A stretch of DNA of 50,311 bases from Methylotenera_A sp040387515 (GTDB lineage: Bacteria; Pseudomonadota; Gammaproteobacteria; Burkholderiales; Methylophilaceae), in assembly GCA_040387515.1 (NCBI GenBank), contig JAZKDP010000003.1, forward strand, positions 1-50,311, written 5' to 3'. Below the pieces are notes generated by a model. That model was not told where the DNA came from. It did not search any database and was given only the letters and a program-made list of their open reading frames with translations. The position numbers and the translations under genes are program-made. Position 1 is the stretch's first letter; the number at the start of each line of letters is the position of its first letter. Positions 42,216-50,311 of this stretch are shown piece by piece.

Positions 42216-43121
42216 ATGAAATTAGCAATGATAGGCTTAGGCAAAATGGGCGGCAACATGGCTGCACGTTTATTACGTCACAAAATTGAAGTCGTTGGCT
42301 TCGATTTCAACAAAGAATTCGTCTCTAATCTAGTAGAAAAAGAAGGCATGATTGCAGCTAGTTCTGTTCAAGATGTCGTGAATAAATTAGAAGGCCAAAA
42401 AATCGTTTGGTTAATGTTGCCAGCTGGCGAAATTACCGAAAATCAAATTAAAGACTTAATCCCGCTATTAAATAAAAACGATATCATCGTCGATGGCGGC
42501 AACTCTAATTACAAACACAGCCAACGTCGTGGCGCTATGTTAGCGGAACATGGCATTGGCTTTATTGACTGCGGTACTTCTGGTGGCGTTTGGGGTCTAG
42601 ATAACGGCTACTGCCTGATGTACGGCGGCGATAAACAATTTGCAGATGTATTAGCACCTTATGCACAAGCATTGACACACGCAGACCGCGGCTGGGCACA
42701 TGTTGGTCCAGTTGGTTCTGGCCACTTTACCAAAATGTTACATAACGGTATTGAATACGGCATGATGCAAGCATTTGCTGAAGGTTTAGATTTGTTAAAA
42801 GGTAAAGAAGAATTCAATTTAGACTTAGCGCAAATTACTGAATTATGGCGTCATGGTTCAGTTGTACGTAGCTGGTTGCTCGACTTGACAGCCGAAGCCC
42901 TTAAAAATGATCAAGCATTAGAATCAATCGCTCCGTATGTTGCGGATTCTGGTGAAGGTCGCTGGACGGTAGTTGAAGCGGTTGAGCAAGGTGTTGCGGC
43001 ACCAGTGTTAACAGTGGCATTGCAAGCGCGCTTCAGAAGCCAAGATAAACATGGTTACAGCTACAAATTGTTATCTTTAATGCGTAATGCTTTTGGTGGC
43101 CACGCAGTACAGAAAAAATAA
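42216..43121 (+). CDS. gnd: 6-phosphogluconate dehydrogenase, short NAD-type
   Basis: Oxidative decarboxylation of 6-phosphogluconate to ribulose 5-phosphate, the regenerating step of the dissimilatory RuMP cycle. 301 residues is the short class, against about 470 in E. coli Gnd. The Rossmann motif GLGKMGGNMAARLL is followed by an acidic residue after the second strand (D30 in VVGFDFN), which favours NAD over NADP. Catalytic motifs IVDGGNSNYK, CGTSGGVWG and GHFTKMLHNGIEYG are present. AGGA is six bases before the ATG. Confidence 0.95.
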   Translation: MKLAMIGLGKMGGNMAARLLRHKIEVVGFDFNKEFVSNLVEKEGMIAASSVQDVVNKLEGQKIVWLMLPAGEITENQIKDLIPLLNKNDIIVDGGNSNYKHSQRRGAMLAEHGIGFIDCGTSGGVWGLDNGYCLMYGGDKQFADVLAPYAQALTHADRGWAHVGPVGSGHFTKMLHNGIEYGMMQAFAEGLDLLKGKEEFNLDLAQITELWRHGSVVRSWLLDLTAEALKNDQALESIAPYVADSGEGRWTVVEAVEQGVAAPVLTVALQARFRSQDKHGYSYKLLSLMRNAFGGHAVQKK

Positions 43122-43151
43122 GTACTTAACACATTAAAACACCTAAAAAAT

Positions 43152-43192
43152 AACGCCCTGTTAATGATTCAACATTATTCGGGGCGTTTTTT
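43152..43192 (+). terminator. Intrinsic terminator after gnd
   Basis: AACGCCC pairs with GGGCGTT, with an inner AATG/CATT stem, and is followed by TTTT. Confidence 0.8.
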
Positions 43193-43284
43193 AATCAACC
43201 ACTTACATCCATTCTCAACTTGACGAGAATGACGCAGTGGCGAAATTTTACTTAAATATTAAGGTTTTAGATAAGGCTTAAGAA

Positions 43285-44781
43285 ATGACGCAAACCCTTG
43301 CAGCTAGTAACGAAATTGACCCATGTACGCTTGTGCTATTTGGCGCGAGCGGTAATTTAGCACGTGTAAAACTTTACCCTGGATTGTTTAGATTGGATTC
43401 TATTGGCCGCCTGCCTGCAGAATTGAAAATTCTTGCGGTTGGTCGTCAAGAAGTGACTTTAGAAGCTTGGCGTGCGGATATTAAAAGCATGCTGGATGCG
43501 AAGTTTAAAAAAGGTTACGACGCGGCAGCATTTGAGCGTTTTATTGCGCGTAACTATTATCATGCTAATCCGCCGACTGACCCAGATGCATTTGTTAAGC
43601 TAAAAAATGTGTTAAGTAATGATGCGATTTTCCCGCAAAACTTGGCTTACTTTTTATCTGTACGCCCTGTGGATTTTGCACCAGTGGTCGAATCACTGGC
43701 AAAAGTTGGCTTAACGCAAGAAGACAAATTCTGGCGCCGTGTAGTGGTTGAGAAACCATTTGGTACCGATTTAGCATCGGCTAAAGAATTGCAATCTGGC
43801 CTGACTAAAAACCTAAAAGAAAGCCAAATTTACCGTATTGACCATTATTTGGGTAAATCTGCGCTACAAAATATTCTGCTACAACGTTTTACCAATACGA
43901 TATTAGAACCGATTTGGAACAATCAATATATTGACCATGTGCAAATCACCAATACCGAAATGCTGGGCGTGGGCGACCGTACACAGTTTTACGATAGCAC
44001 TGGTGCTTTGCGCGATATGATTCAAAGTCATATTCTGCAAACATTGGCATTAACCGCGATGGAGATGCCAAAAGATTTAACGCCAGATGGCGTGCGTGAT
44101 GCCAAAATTAAAGTGTTAGAGCAAATTCGTCCGATTCCAGTGGATGAATTAAGCAAACATGCTTTCCGCGCGCAATATGCAGCGGGTGAAGTAAATGGCG
44201 AAAGCGTTCCAGGCTATTTAGAAGAATTGGGCAATAAAGACAGCGTGGTAGAAACTTATGCTGCGCTTAAATTATTTATTGATAACCCACGCTGGAAAGG
44301 TGTGCCGTTTTATATCCGCACCGCAAAGCGCTTGCATGAAGCAGATACGCGTATTTCTATCCGCTTCAAAAAAGCACCTTTGCAGGTAAACGATCAAGAT
44401 CAAAACTGGTTAATCATTGGTATTCAGCCACGTGAGTGTATCAAAATGGAAATCCAAGCCAAAGTACCAGGCTTAGATATCAATACCCGCACTATTCAAT
44501 TAGACGCAGCAAACCGCTTAGCAGAAGATGATACGGTTGATGCTTATGAAGCTTTACTGCTTAACTTAATGCAAGGTGATAACTCAAATTACCTACATAT
44601 TAGTGAGGCCGAAGCGCAGTGGCGTTTAGTTGACCCAGTGGTTAAAGCTTGGGCAGCAGATAAAACACCTGTACACCAATACCCTGCTGGCTCTAGTGAC
44701 CCAGAAGCCTCAAAAGTAATCTTTGAAGCTGAAGACCAATTTTGGCGTTACAGCATTGAGTTGGGTGGCGATAAGGAATAG
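43285..44781 (+). CDS. zwf: Glucose-6-phosphate 1-dehydrogenase
   Basis: First step of glucose-6-phosphate oxidation, feeding Pgl and Gnd. The nucleotide-binding motif is GASGNLARVKL (residues 20-30), the conserved VVEKPFG follows, and the active-site signature is RIDHYLGKSALQN. 498 residues is normal. It has its own space after the gnd terminator; the upstream 90 bases show no strong promoter. A terminator follows. Confidence 0.96.
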   Translation: MTQTLAASNEIDPCTLVLFGASGNLARVKLYPGLFRLDSIGRLPAELKILAVGRQEVTLEAWRADIKSMLDAKFKKGYDAAAFERFIARNYYHANPPTDPDAFVKLKNVLSNDAIFPQNLAYFLSVRPVDFAPVVESLAKVGLTQEDKFWRRVVVEKPFGTDLASAKELQSGLTKNLKESQIYRIDHYLGKSALQNILLQRFTNTILEPIWNNQYIDHVQITNTEMLGVGDRTQFYDSTGALRDMIQSHILQTLALTAMEMPKDLTPDGVRDAKIKVLEQIRPIPVDELSKHAFRAQYAAGEVNGESVPGYLEELGNKDSVVETYAALKLFIDNPRWKGVPFYIRTAKRLHEADTRISIRFKKAPLQVNDQDQNWLIIGIQPRECIKMEIQAKVPGLDINTRTIQLDAANRLAEDDTVDAYEALLLNLMQGDNSNYLHISEAEAQWRLVDPVVKAWAADKTPVHQYPAGSSDPEASKVIFEAEDQFWRYSIELGGDKE

Positions 44782-44833
44782 TTAAAATAATTTGCAATCT
44801 GAGTGTGATTTATTGTTATTATTTGCACTCATT

Positions 44834-44860
44834 AAAAGCGGAGTTAATACTCCGCTTTTT
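44834..44860 (+). terminator. Intrinsic terminator after zwf
   Basis: An eleven-base-pair perfect hairpin (AAAAGCGGAGT and complement, loop TAAT) ends in T residues. Confidence 0.92.
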
Positions 44861-44894
44861 ACCTTTTAATAGATTAATGAATGAGCCTTAAAGC

Positions 44895-45470
44895 ATGAGT
44901 ATAAAATCGGATAAGTGGATTCGCCAAATGGCTGAAGAGCATCAAATGATTTCTCCGTTTGAGCCAAACCAAGTCAAGATGAATGCCGCTGGTGAGCGCA
45001 TGGTTTCTTACGGCACCTCTAGTTATGGTTACGATATTCGTTGCAGTAAAGAGTTTAAATTGTTTACCAATTTAAACAGCACAATCGTTGACCCCAAAAA
45101 TTTCGACCCGAATTCGTTTGTTGAAGTGAATGCCGACTACTGCATCATTCCGCCGAATTCATTCGCGCTTGCCCGCACCGTTGAATACTTTAAAATTCCG
45201 CGCAACGTACTGACCATCTGCTTAGGCAAATCTACTTATGCACGCTGCGGCATTATTGTAAATGTAACGCCATTTGAGCCAGAGTGGGAAGGCTATGTGA
45301 CTTTAGAGTTCAGCAATACGACTCCGCTGCCAGCCAAAATCTACGCTAACGAAGGCTGTGCACAAGTGCTGTTTTTTGAGGCCGATGCCGATGACGTTTG
45401 CGAAACCAGTTACAAAGACCGTGGTGGTAAATACCAAGGTCAAGTGGGCGTTACACTGCCTAAAATCTAG
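44895..45470 (+). CDS. dcd: dCTP deaminase
   Basis: Converts dCTP to dUTP for thymidylate synthesis. 191 residues with SDKWIRQMAEEHQMISPFEP, SYGTSSYGYDIRCS, LAxTVEYFKIPRNV-like LARTVEYFKIPRNVLTICLG, KSTYARCG, VTPFEPEWEGYVTLEFSNT and the C-terminal YKDRGGKYQGQ. It is followed by the decarboxylase gene after 44 bases. folA, another enzyme of deoxynucleotide metabolism, is 2.3 kb away. Confidence 0.96.
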   Translation: MSIKSDKWIRQMAEEHQMISPFEPNQVKMNAAGERMVSYGTSSYGYDIRCSKEFKLFTNLNSTIVDPKNFDPNSFVEVNADYCIIPPNSFALARTVEYFKIPRNVLTICLGKSTYARCGIIVNVTPFEPEWEGYVTLEFSNTTPLPAKIYANEGCAQVLFFEADADDVCETSYKDRGGKYQGQVGVTLPKI

Positions 45471-45514
45471 CATTACAAATCTAGTAACACACAAGATTTA
45501 ATTAAGGATATTGA

Positions 45515-47755
45515 ATGAAGTTTCGCTTTCCCGTTGTTATTATCGATGAAGACTTTCGCTCTGAGAACTCATCAGGTTTAGGTATTCGCGTACTGGCAAA
45601 AGCCATCGAATCAGAAGGTTTTGAAGTATTGGGCGTCACCAGCTATGGCGATTTGACCTCATTCGCGCAGCAACAAAGTCGCGCTTCGGCCTTTATTCTA
45701 TCCATTGATGACAATGAATTTATTGAAGAAAATCAAGATGCCTTAGATAACTTACGTAAATTTGTAGACGAAATTCGTTACCGCAATGAAGAAATTCCTA
45801 TTTTCTTGCATGGCGAAACACGCACTTCACGTCATATTCCAAACGAAATCTTGCGCGAACTCAATGGCTTTATCCATATGTATGAAGACACGCCAGAGTT
45901 TGTGGCGCGCTATATTTTGCGCGAAGCACGCACTTATTTAGACAGTCTTGCCCCTCCATTTTTTAAAGCCTTAACAGCGTATGCAGCCGATGGCTCATAT
46001 TCTTGGCATTGTCCAGGCCACTCTGGCGGCGTAGCATTTTTAAAATCACCTGTTGGCCAAATGTTTCACCAGTTTTTTGGTGAAAATATGCTGCGGGCTG
46101 ACGTGTGCAACGCGGTAGACGAGCTTGGTCAATTGCTAGACCACACTGGGCCTGTTGCAGCTTCTGAGCGTAATGCTGCAAGAATCTATAACTGTGACCA
46201 TTTGTATTTTGTGACTAACGGTACATCGACCAGTAACAAAATGGTTTGGAACAGCACAGTTGCACCAGGTGATGTTGTGGTGGTTGATCGTAATTGCCAC
46301 AAGTCGATTTTGCACGCGATTATCATGACGGGTGCAGTACCCGTATTTTTAATGCCGACACGCAATCATTTTGGCATTATCGGGCCAATCCCAAAAAGTG
46401 AATTTGAATGGGAAAACATTCAAAAGAAAATTGATCGCAATCCATTTATCTTAGATAAAACTGCCAAGCCACGCGTGTTAACGATTACGCAATCTACTTA
46501 CGATGGCGTGTTATACAACGTAGAAGAAATCAAAGATATGCTGGATGGCAAGATTGATACGCTGCATTTTGATGAAGCTTGGCTGCCGCACGCAACATTC
46601 CACGATTTTTACGGTGATTATCACGCGATTGGCGAAGGCCGTCCGCGTTGTAAAGAAAGTATGGTTTTTTCAACACAATCTACGCATAAATTGTTGGCTG
46701 GCTTAAGCCAAGCCAGCCAAATTTTGGTACAAGATGCCGAAAACAATAAATTAGACCGCGACATTTTCAATGAAGCCTATTTGATGCACACCTCTACTAG
46801 CCCGCAATATTCGATTGTGGCGAGTATTGATGTGGCAGCAGCGATGATGGAAGCCCCAGGCGGCACAGCATTGGTTGAAGAAAGCCTGATGGAAGCATTA
46901 GATTTCCGCCGTGCGATGCGCAAAGTAGATGAAGAATGGGGAGCAGACTGGTGGTTTAAAGTTTGGGGCCCAGATGATTTAAGTGAAGAAGGTTTAGAAG
47001 AGCGTGACGCATGGATGCTAAAAGCCAACGATGCTTGGCATGATTTCGGCAATCTAGCCGAAGGTTTTAATATGCTTGATCCGATTAAAGCCACCATCAT
47101 TACGCCTGGCTTGGATATCAAAGGTAATTTTTCCGATAAATTTGGCATTCCTGCGGCTATTGTCACCAAATACTTGGCTGAGCATGGCGTGATTGTTGAA
47201 AAAACTGGCTTGTATTCATTCTTTATTATGTTCACCATCGGCATCACAAAAGGCCGCTGGAATACTATGGTTGCGGCTTTGCAGCAGTTTAAAGATGACT
47301 ATGATAAGAACCAGCCGCTGTGGAAAGTATTACCAGAATTTGTACAAAAACAGCCCCGTTATGAAAAAGTGGGTCTACGTGATTTATGTGAAAAAATCCA
47401 CGCAGTTTATAAAGCCAATGATGTCGCGAAATTAACCACTGAGATGTATCTATCTGACATGGTGCCAGCGATGAAACCAACCGATGCATTTGCTAAAATG
47501 GCGCATCGCAAAATTGACCGTGTGCCAATTGATGATCTTGAAGGTCGAGTAACAGCGGTGTTGTTAACACCCTACCCGCCTGGAATTCCACTGTTGATTC
47601 CTGGTGAGCAGTTCAATAAGGTGATTGTGAACTACTTAAAATTTGCCCGAGAATTCAACGAAAAATTCCCAGGTTTTGAGACTGATAATCATGGATTAGT
47701 TAAAGAAATAGTCGATGGAAAAGCGGTTTATTTTGTTGATTGTGTAGAAAAATAA
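45515..47755 (+). CDS. Orn/Lys/Arg decarboxylase (fold-type I, PLP)
   Basis: 746-residue decarboxylase with an N-terminal receiver-like wing domain (to about 130), the PLP domain and a C-terminal domain. The PLP lysine is K392 in STQSTHKLLAGLSQ, with GHSGG, TNGTST, HKSILH and HFDEAW typical of the family. The sequence most resembles arginine or lysine decarboxylases of the AdiA/LdcC type. The substrate (arginine, lysine or ornithine) cannot be fixed by eye. In a non-enteric methylotroph a polyamine-supplying role is more likely than acid resistance. AAGGA precedes the ATG. Confidence 0.9.
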   Translation: MKFRFPVVIIDEDFRSENSSGLGIRVLAKAIESEGFEVLGVTSYGDLTSFAQQQSRASAFILSIDDNEFIEENQDALDNLRKFVDEIRYRNEEIPIFLHGETRTSRHIPNEILRELNGFIHMYEDTPEFVARYILREARTYLDSLAPPFFKALTAYAADGSYSWHCPGHSGGVAFLKSPVGQMFHQFFGENMLRADVCNAVDELGQLLDHTGPVAASERNAARIYNCDHLYFVTNGTSTSNKMVWNSTVAPGDVVVVDRNCHKSILHAIIMTGAVPVFLMPTRNHFGIIGPIPKSEFEWENIQKKIDRNPFILDKTAKPRVLTITQSTYDGVLYNVEEIKDMLDGKIDTLHFDEAWLPHATFHDFYGDYHAIGEGRPRCKESMVFSTQSTHKLLAGLSQASQILVQDAENNKLDRDIFNEAYLMHTSTSPQYSIVASIDVAAAMMEAPGGTALVEESLMEALDFRRAMRKVDEEWGADWWFKVWGPDDLSEEGLEERDAWMLKANDAWHDFGNLAEGFNMLDPIKATIITPGLDIKGNFSDKFGIPAAIVTKYLAEHGVIVEKTGLYSFFIMFTIGITKGRWNTMVAALQQFKDDYDKNQPLWKVLPEFVQKQPRYEKVGLRDLCEKIHAVYKANDVAKLTTEMYLSDMVPAMKPTDAFAKMAHRKIDRVPIDDLEGRVTAVLLTPYPPGIPLLIPGEQFNKVIVNYLKFAREFNEKFPGFETDNHGLVKEIVDGKAVYFVDCVEK

Positions 47756-47793
47756 ACGACTTTTAATATACTTATGCCTTTATTTTTTATGTA

Positions 47794-48276
47794 TTAAATT
47801 CTAGTGTAAACCAAATCACTGTATTCAAGACCACTCTCTGCGATGTGGTCTTTTTTTTCACTTAAATGCCAGTCATTTAGATTAATGTCTGCAAAAAATG
47901 CATCACCATCTACACTTACATTTACTTTGGTTAGATACAATTTATTGGCAAACGTAATTCCTGCTTGATACAGTTCTGCCCCACCAATTAAAAATGGTTC
48001 ATTATCATCTTCACATAAAGCAAGAGCAGACTCTAACGAATTAGCTATTAGTGCGCCCTCTACTTGGTAATTTTTATTGCGCGTCACAATCACGGTTGTA
48101 CGTCCCGGTAATAAACGCCCCAGTGATTCATAAGTTTTACGCCCCATAACAATATGATGCCCTGTCGTTAATGCTCTAAAACGCTTCAAATCTTCTGGCA
48201 AATGCCAGGGCAAAGTATTGTTGATACCGATGACGTTATGGTCTGCCACCGCGACGATAATGGATAAGTTTTTCAT
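47794..48276 (-). CDS. folA: Dihydrofolate reductase
   Basis: Reduces dihydrofolate to tetrahydrofolate with NADPH. 160 residues with IVAVADHNVIGINNTLPWHLPEDLKRF, the catalytic carboxylate in that loop, VMGRKTYES, LPGRTTVIVTRN and FLIGGAELY. A perfect TATAAT on the minus strand (48289 to 48284) would put the transcript start one base before the ATG, and no ribosome site is present, so the message may be leaderless. thyA is not adjacent. Confidence 0.96.
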   Translation of the reverse strand: MKNLSIIVAVADHNVIGINNTLPWHLPEDLKRFRALTTGHHIVMGRKTYESLGRLLPGRTTVIVTRNKNYQVEGALIANSLESALALCEDDNEPFLIGGAELYQAGITFANKLYLTKVNVSVDGDAFFADINLNDWHLSEKKDHIAESGLEYSDLVYTRI

Positions 48277-48401
48277 GTTGATGATTATACTGAATCAAAC
48301 TACAAAATTCGAACGCATTGGCACCAAATCAAAAGACTTAGAAGCAAAATTACTGTGGGAATGTGACAATAATTTAAACAAAAATAATGAGGCTCAAAGC
48401 A

Positions 48402-48430
48402 AAACACCCTGCCTAAGCAGGGTGTTTCTT
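48402..48430. terminator. Intrinsic terminator downstream of xoxF
   Basis: An eleven-base-pair hairpin (AAACACCCTGC and complement, loop CTAA) has T-rich sequence on both strands. It probably ends the xoxF transcript on the minus strand. The rest of the gap between folA and xoxF (48277-48482) shows only the folA promoter region. Confidence 0.8.
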
Positions 48431-48482
48431 TGAGACATTAACTAACTGTTAACGTGTATTCAATATAATTAAACTAAAATAA

Positions 48483-50311
48483 TTATAGTGAGAATACTGT
48501 TAAACCACCGCCGCCAGGAGCAGCGTTGTATTTAGTTAGTTCTTTGTAACCACCAGCAGCACCAAGTGCATCTGTGTCGTTAGTCATACCAAGGTTCATC
48601 GCCACACCAGCCCAGCCACCGATACCTGATAGCACGCCAACGTGTTGTTTACCTTTAAAACCGTATGTGAATGCATTACCAATCACGCCAGAACCTACTT
48701 GGAATTTCCAAAGTTCTTTACCTGATTGTGCATCAACCGCTTTTAACCAACGGTCTAGTGTGCCGTAGAACACTAAATCTGTAGCAGTTGTTAAAGCACC
48801 ACCCCAAGCAGAGAATTTCTCTTTGTTGTACCAAACTTTTTTGTTGGTCATTGGGTTGTAAGCGCCGAAGCCACCCATTACGCCGTCAGGACCAGCAAAC
48901 ATGGTTAATGTAGCACCAACCCATGGTTGACCAGCTACGTATTTAGACTCTACTGGCTCGTATGTCATACATACGTGGTTCAATGGAGTGTAAACTAAGC
49001 CAGTTTTTGGTGAGTAAGCTGCTGGTTGTTGGTCTTTAGTACCCAATGCAGCTGGGCAGATGCCTTTAGCATTGTAGTCTTGGTGAGTTGAGTATTTACC
49101 ATCTTTGTGTGGTACGCCTGTTTTCATGTCAACGTGAGTTGCCCAGTTAACGAATGGGTGTACTTTCTCAGCTGCTACTAATGAACCAGTACCTGCTGCG
49201 AATGTGTACGCAAAACCGTTACGGTCATGGTGCCATGCGTATGTTTTGCCACCTTTGTCAAACAAGATTACTTCGTTGATACCATCATAATCCCACTCAT
49301 CGTGTGGAGTCATTTGGTAGCCCCATTTAGCCATACCTGTATCTAAGTCACGTGCGAAAATAGTCATTGACCATTTGTTGTCGCCTGGACGTACATCTGG
49401 GTTCCATACAGAAGGGTTACCTGTTCCGTAGTAAACTAGATTTGTACGTGCATCATACGGCCACCAGCCCCATACAGAGCCACCACCATGTTGCCAACCA
49501 TCTTTAACAGCTTGTGGTTTCAACCATGTACGTGTGCCTAATTCTTTTTCGCCGATTTTGATTTGGCTAGCGTCTAAAGCTTTGAAAGAACCGCCTTGTT
49601 TGTTACCACCGTTTACATCAGCGTAAACTGATAAAGCGTTGTATTGTGGGTTTGCAGAGTTGAAATCTGAACCGATTAACATTTCAGCATCTGGGCCTGT
49701 TGAGTAAGCTTTCCATGCTAATGAACCGTCTTTTAAGTTGTAAGCAGCGATAAAGCAACGTACACCGAATTCAGCACCTGAACAACCAGTTAATACTTTG
49801 TCTTTGATCACGTGTGGTGCGTTTGTGTTTGTCGCGCCAACTTTTGGATCATTTACTAATACTGACCATGCTTTAGCACCTGTTTTAGCGTCTAAAGCAA
49901 CCAAGTTACCATCATTTTGTTGTAGGTAGATTTTACCGTCGCCGTAGCCAAGGCCACGTGAAACGTTATCGCAACATAGTACAGCTTGTACTGATGGATC
50001 TTGTTTTGGGAAATATGACCAAACGATTTTTTGGTTATCGTTTAAATCTAATGCGTATACGTTGTTTGGGAATGCTGTATGTAGATACATCATGTTACCA
50101 ACAACCACTGGTGAACCTTCGTGACCACGGTTTACACCGGTAGCGAATGTCCATGCAGCTTTAAGGTTTTTTACGTTACCTTTGTTGATTTGGGCTAATG
50201 TGCTATAGCCTTGGTTGTTGTGTTGGCCACGTGGATGCGCCCAGTTGTTTGCATCTTTCATCGCCGCTTCTTGATCTGCTGCTGCAAGTGCTACCATTGG
50301 CAGTGCCAATG
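48483..50311 (-). CDS. xoxF: Lanthanide-dependent methanol dehydrogenase XoxF (partial)
   Basis: PQQ-dependent periplasmic methanol dehydrogenase, the entry step of methylotrophy. The frame is open to the window edge; the visible N-terminus is the end of a signal peptide (ALPMVALA-AADQE), so the start lies outside. Family features: adjacent cysteines in VLCCDNV, GCSGAEFGVRC, and the active-site DEWDYDG. The second Asp in DYD replaces the Ala of calcium-type MxaF and is the known lanthanide ligand. Trp-rich propeller repeats run to the C-terminus. Clade assignment (XoxF4 is usual in Methylophilaceae) was not tested. Codon use looks strongly optimised, suggesting high expression. Confidence 0.95.
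   Translation of the reverse strand, partial: LALPMVALAAADQEAAMKDANNWAHPRGQHNNQGYSTLAQINKGNVKNLKAAWTFATGVNRGHEGSPVVVGNMMYLHTAFPNNVYALDLNDNQKIVWSYFPKQDPSVQAVLCCDNVSRGLGYGDGKIYLQQNDGNLVALDAKTGAKAWSVLVNDPKVGATNTNAPHVIKDKVLTGCSGAEFGVRCFIAAYNLKDGSLAWKAYSTGPDAEMLIGSDFNSANPQYNALSVYADVNGGNKQGGSFKALDASQIKIGEKELGTRTWLKPQAVKDGWQHGGGSVWGWWPYDARTNLVYYGTGNPSVWNPDVRPGDNKWSMTIFARDLDTGMAKWGYQMTPHDEWDYDGINEVILFDKGGKTYAWHHDRNGFAYTFAAGTGSLVAAEKVHPFVNWATHVDMKTGVPHKDGKYSTHQDYNAKGICPAALGTKDQQPAAYSPKTGLVYTPLNHVCMTYEPVESKYVAGQPWVGATLTMFAGPDGVMGGFGAYNPMTNKKVWYNKEKFSAWGGALTTATDLVFYGTLDRWLKAVDAQSGKELWKFQVGSGVIGNAFTYGFKGKQHVGVLSGIGGWAGVAMNLGMTNDTDALGAAGGYKELTKYNAAPGGGGLTVFSL

Noticed and set aside
48218..48433. Open frame of 71 codons on the plus strand overlapping the folA start
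   Set aside because: It runs antisense into folA, ends inside the xoxF terminator, has no ribosome site and no recognisable protein character.

Overview
The window is AT-rich chromosomal DNA from a methylotrophic betaproteobacterium, most likely a Methylotenera-like member of the Methylophilaceae. This is inferred from a lanthanide-type methanol dehydrogenase (XoxF) at the right edge, oxidative ribulose-monophosphate-cycle genes (zwf, a short NAD-type gnd, pgl), and the order aroA-cmk-rpsA-ihfB-lapB-pyrF. Coding density is high. I saw no rRNA, tRNA, IS element, phage, integron or CRISPR array.

Layout. 1-6.1 kb: truncated ABC exporter, ispD-ispF, an ammonium transporter with a recognisable sigma-54 promoter and two NtrC-like sites, two little-known genes and gluQRS. 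6.2-15.8 kb: a TonB siderophore receptor, hslO, a pilin-like protein, an RNA methyltransferase, aqpZ, rsuA, rhlE, a YaiI-family gene and a lipocalin. 15.8-24.4 kb: an envelope/stress cluster with two BON/EF-hand proteins, a CHASE3 histidine kinase, two DUF1328 peptides, DUF883 and holin-X membrane proteins, a NarL/UvrY-type response regulator, a lone receiver, a hemerythrin, a DoxX protein and a TraB/GumN protein. 24.6-36.8 kb: YgiQ, the N-degron transferases aat-bpt, then tyrA-aroA-cmk-rpsA-ihfB-lapB-pyrF and a secreted ComEA-like protein. 36.8-50.3 kb: a glycine-zipper protein, metG, apbC, a Bcp-like redoxin, pgl, gnd, zwf, dcd, an Orn/Lys/Arg decarboxylase, folA and xoxF.

The most interesting result is a shared promoter architecture. 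Five genes (both BON/EF-hand genes, both DUF1328 genes and the distant glycine-zipper gene) carry the same 18-bp element, TGTARK-N6-CTGACA, always in the same orientation to the gene. Four of the five copies have ATCAG five bases further on, and all five have a -10-like hexamer 42-44 nt downstream. The element resembles the binding site of GacA/UvrY-type regulators, and a regulator of that family plus a matching kinase lie in the cluster. I infer a two-component envelope-stress regulon.

Other notable signals are an ispD start codon inside a perfect 11-bp hairpin, a two-hairpin leader before gnd, a five-domain ribosomal protein S1 with a Lys/Ala tail, an insertion in AroA, and a ComEA-type DNA-binding domain fused to a histone-H1-like repeat tail.
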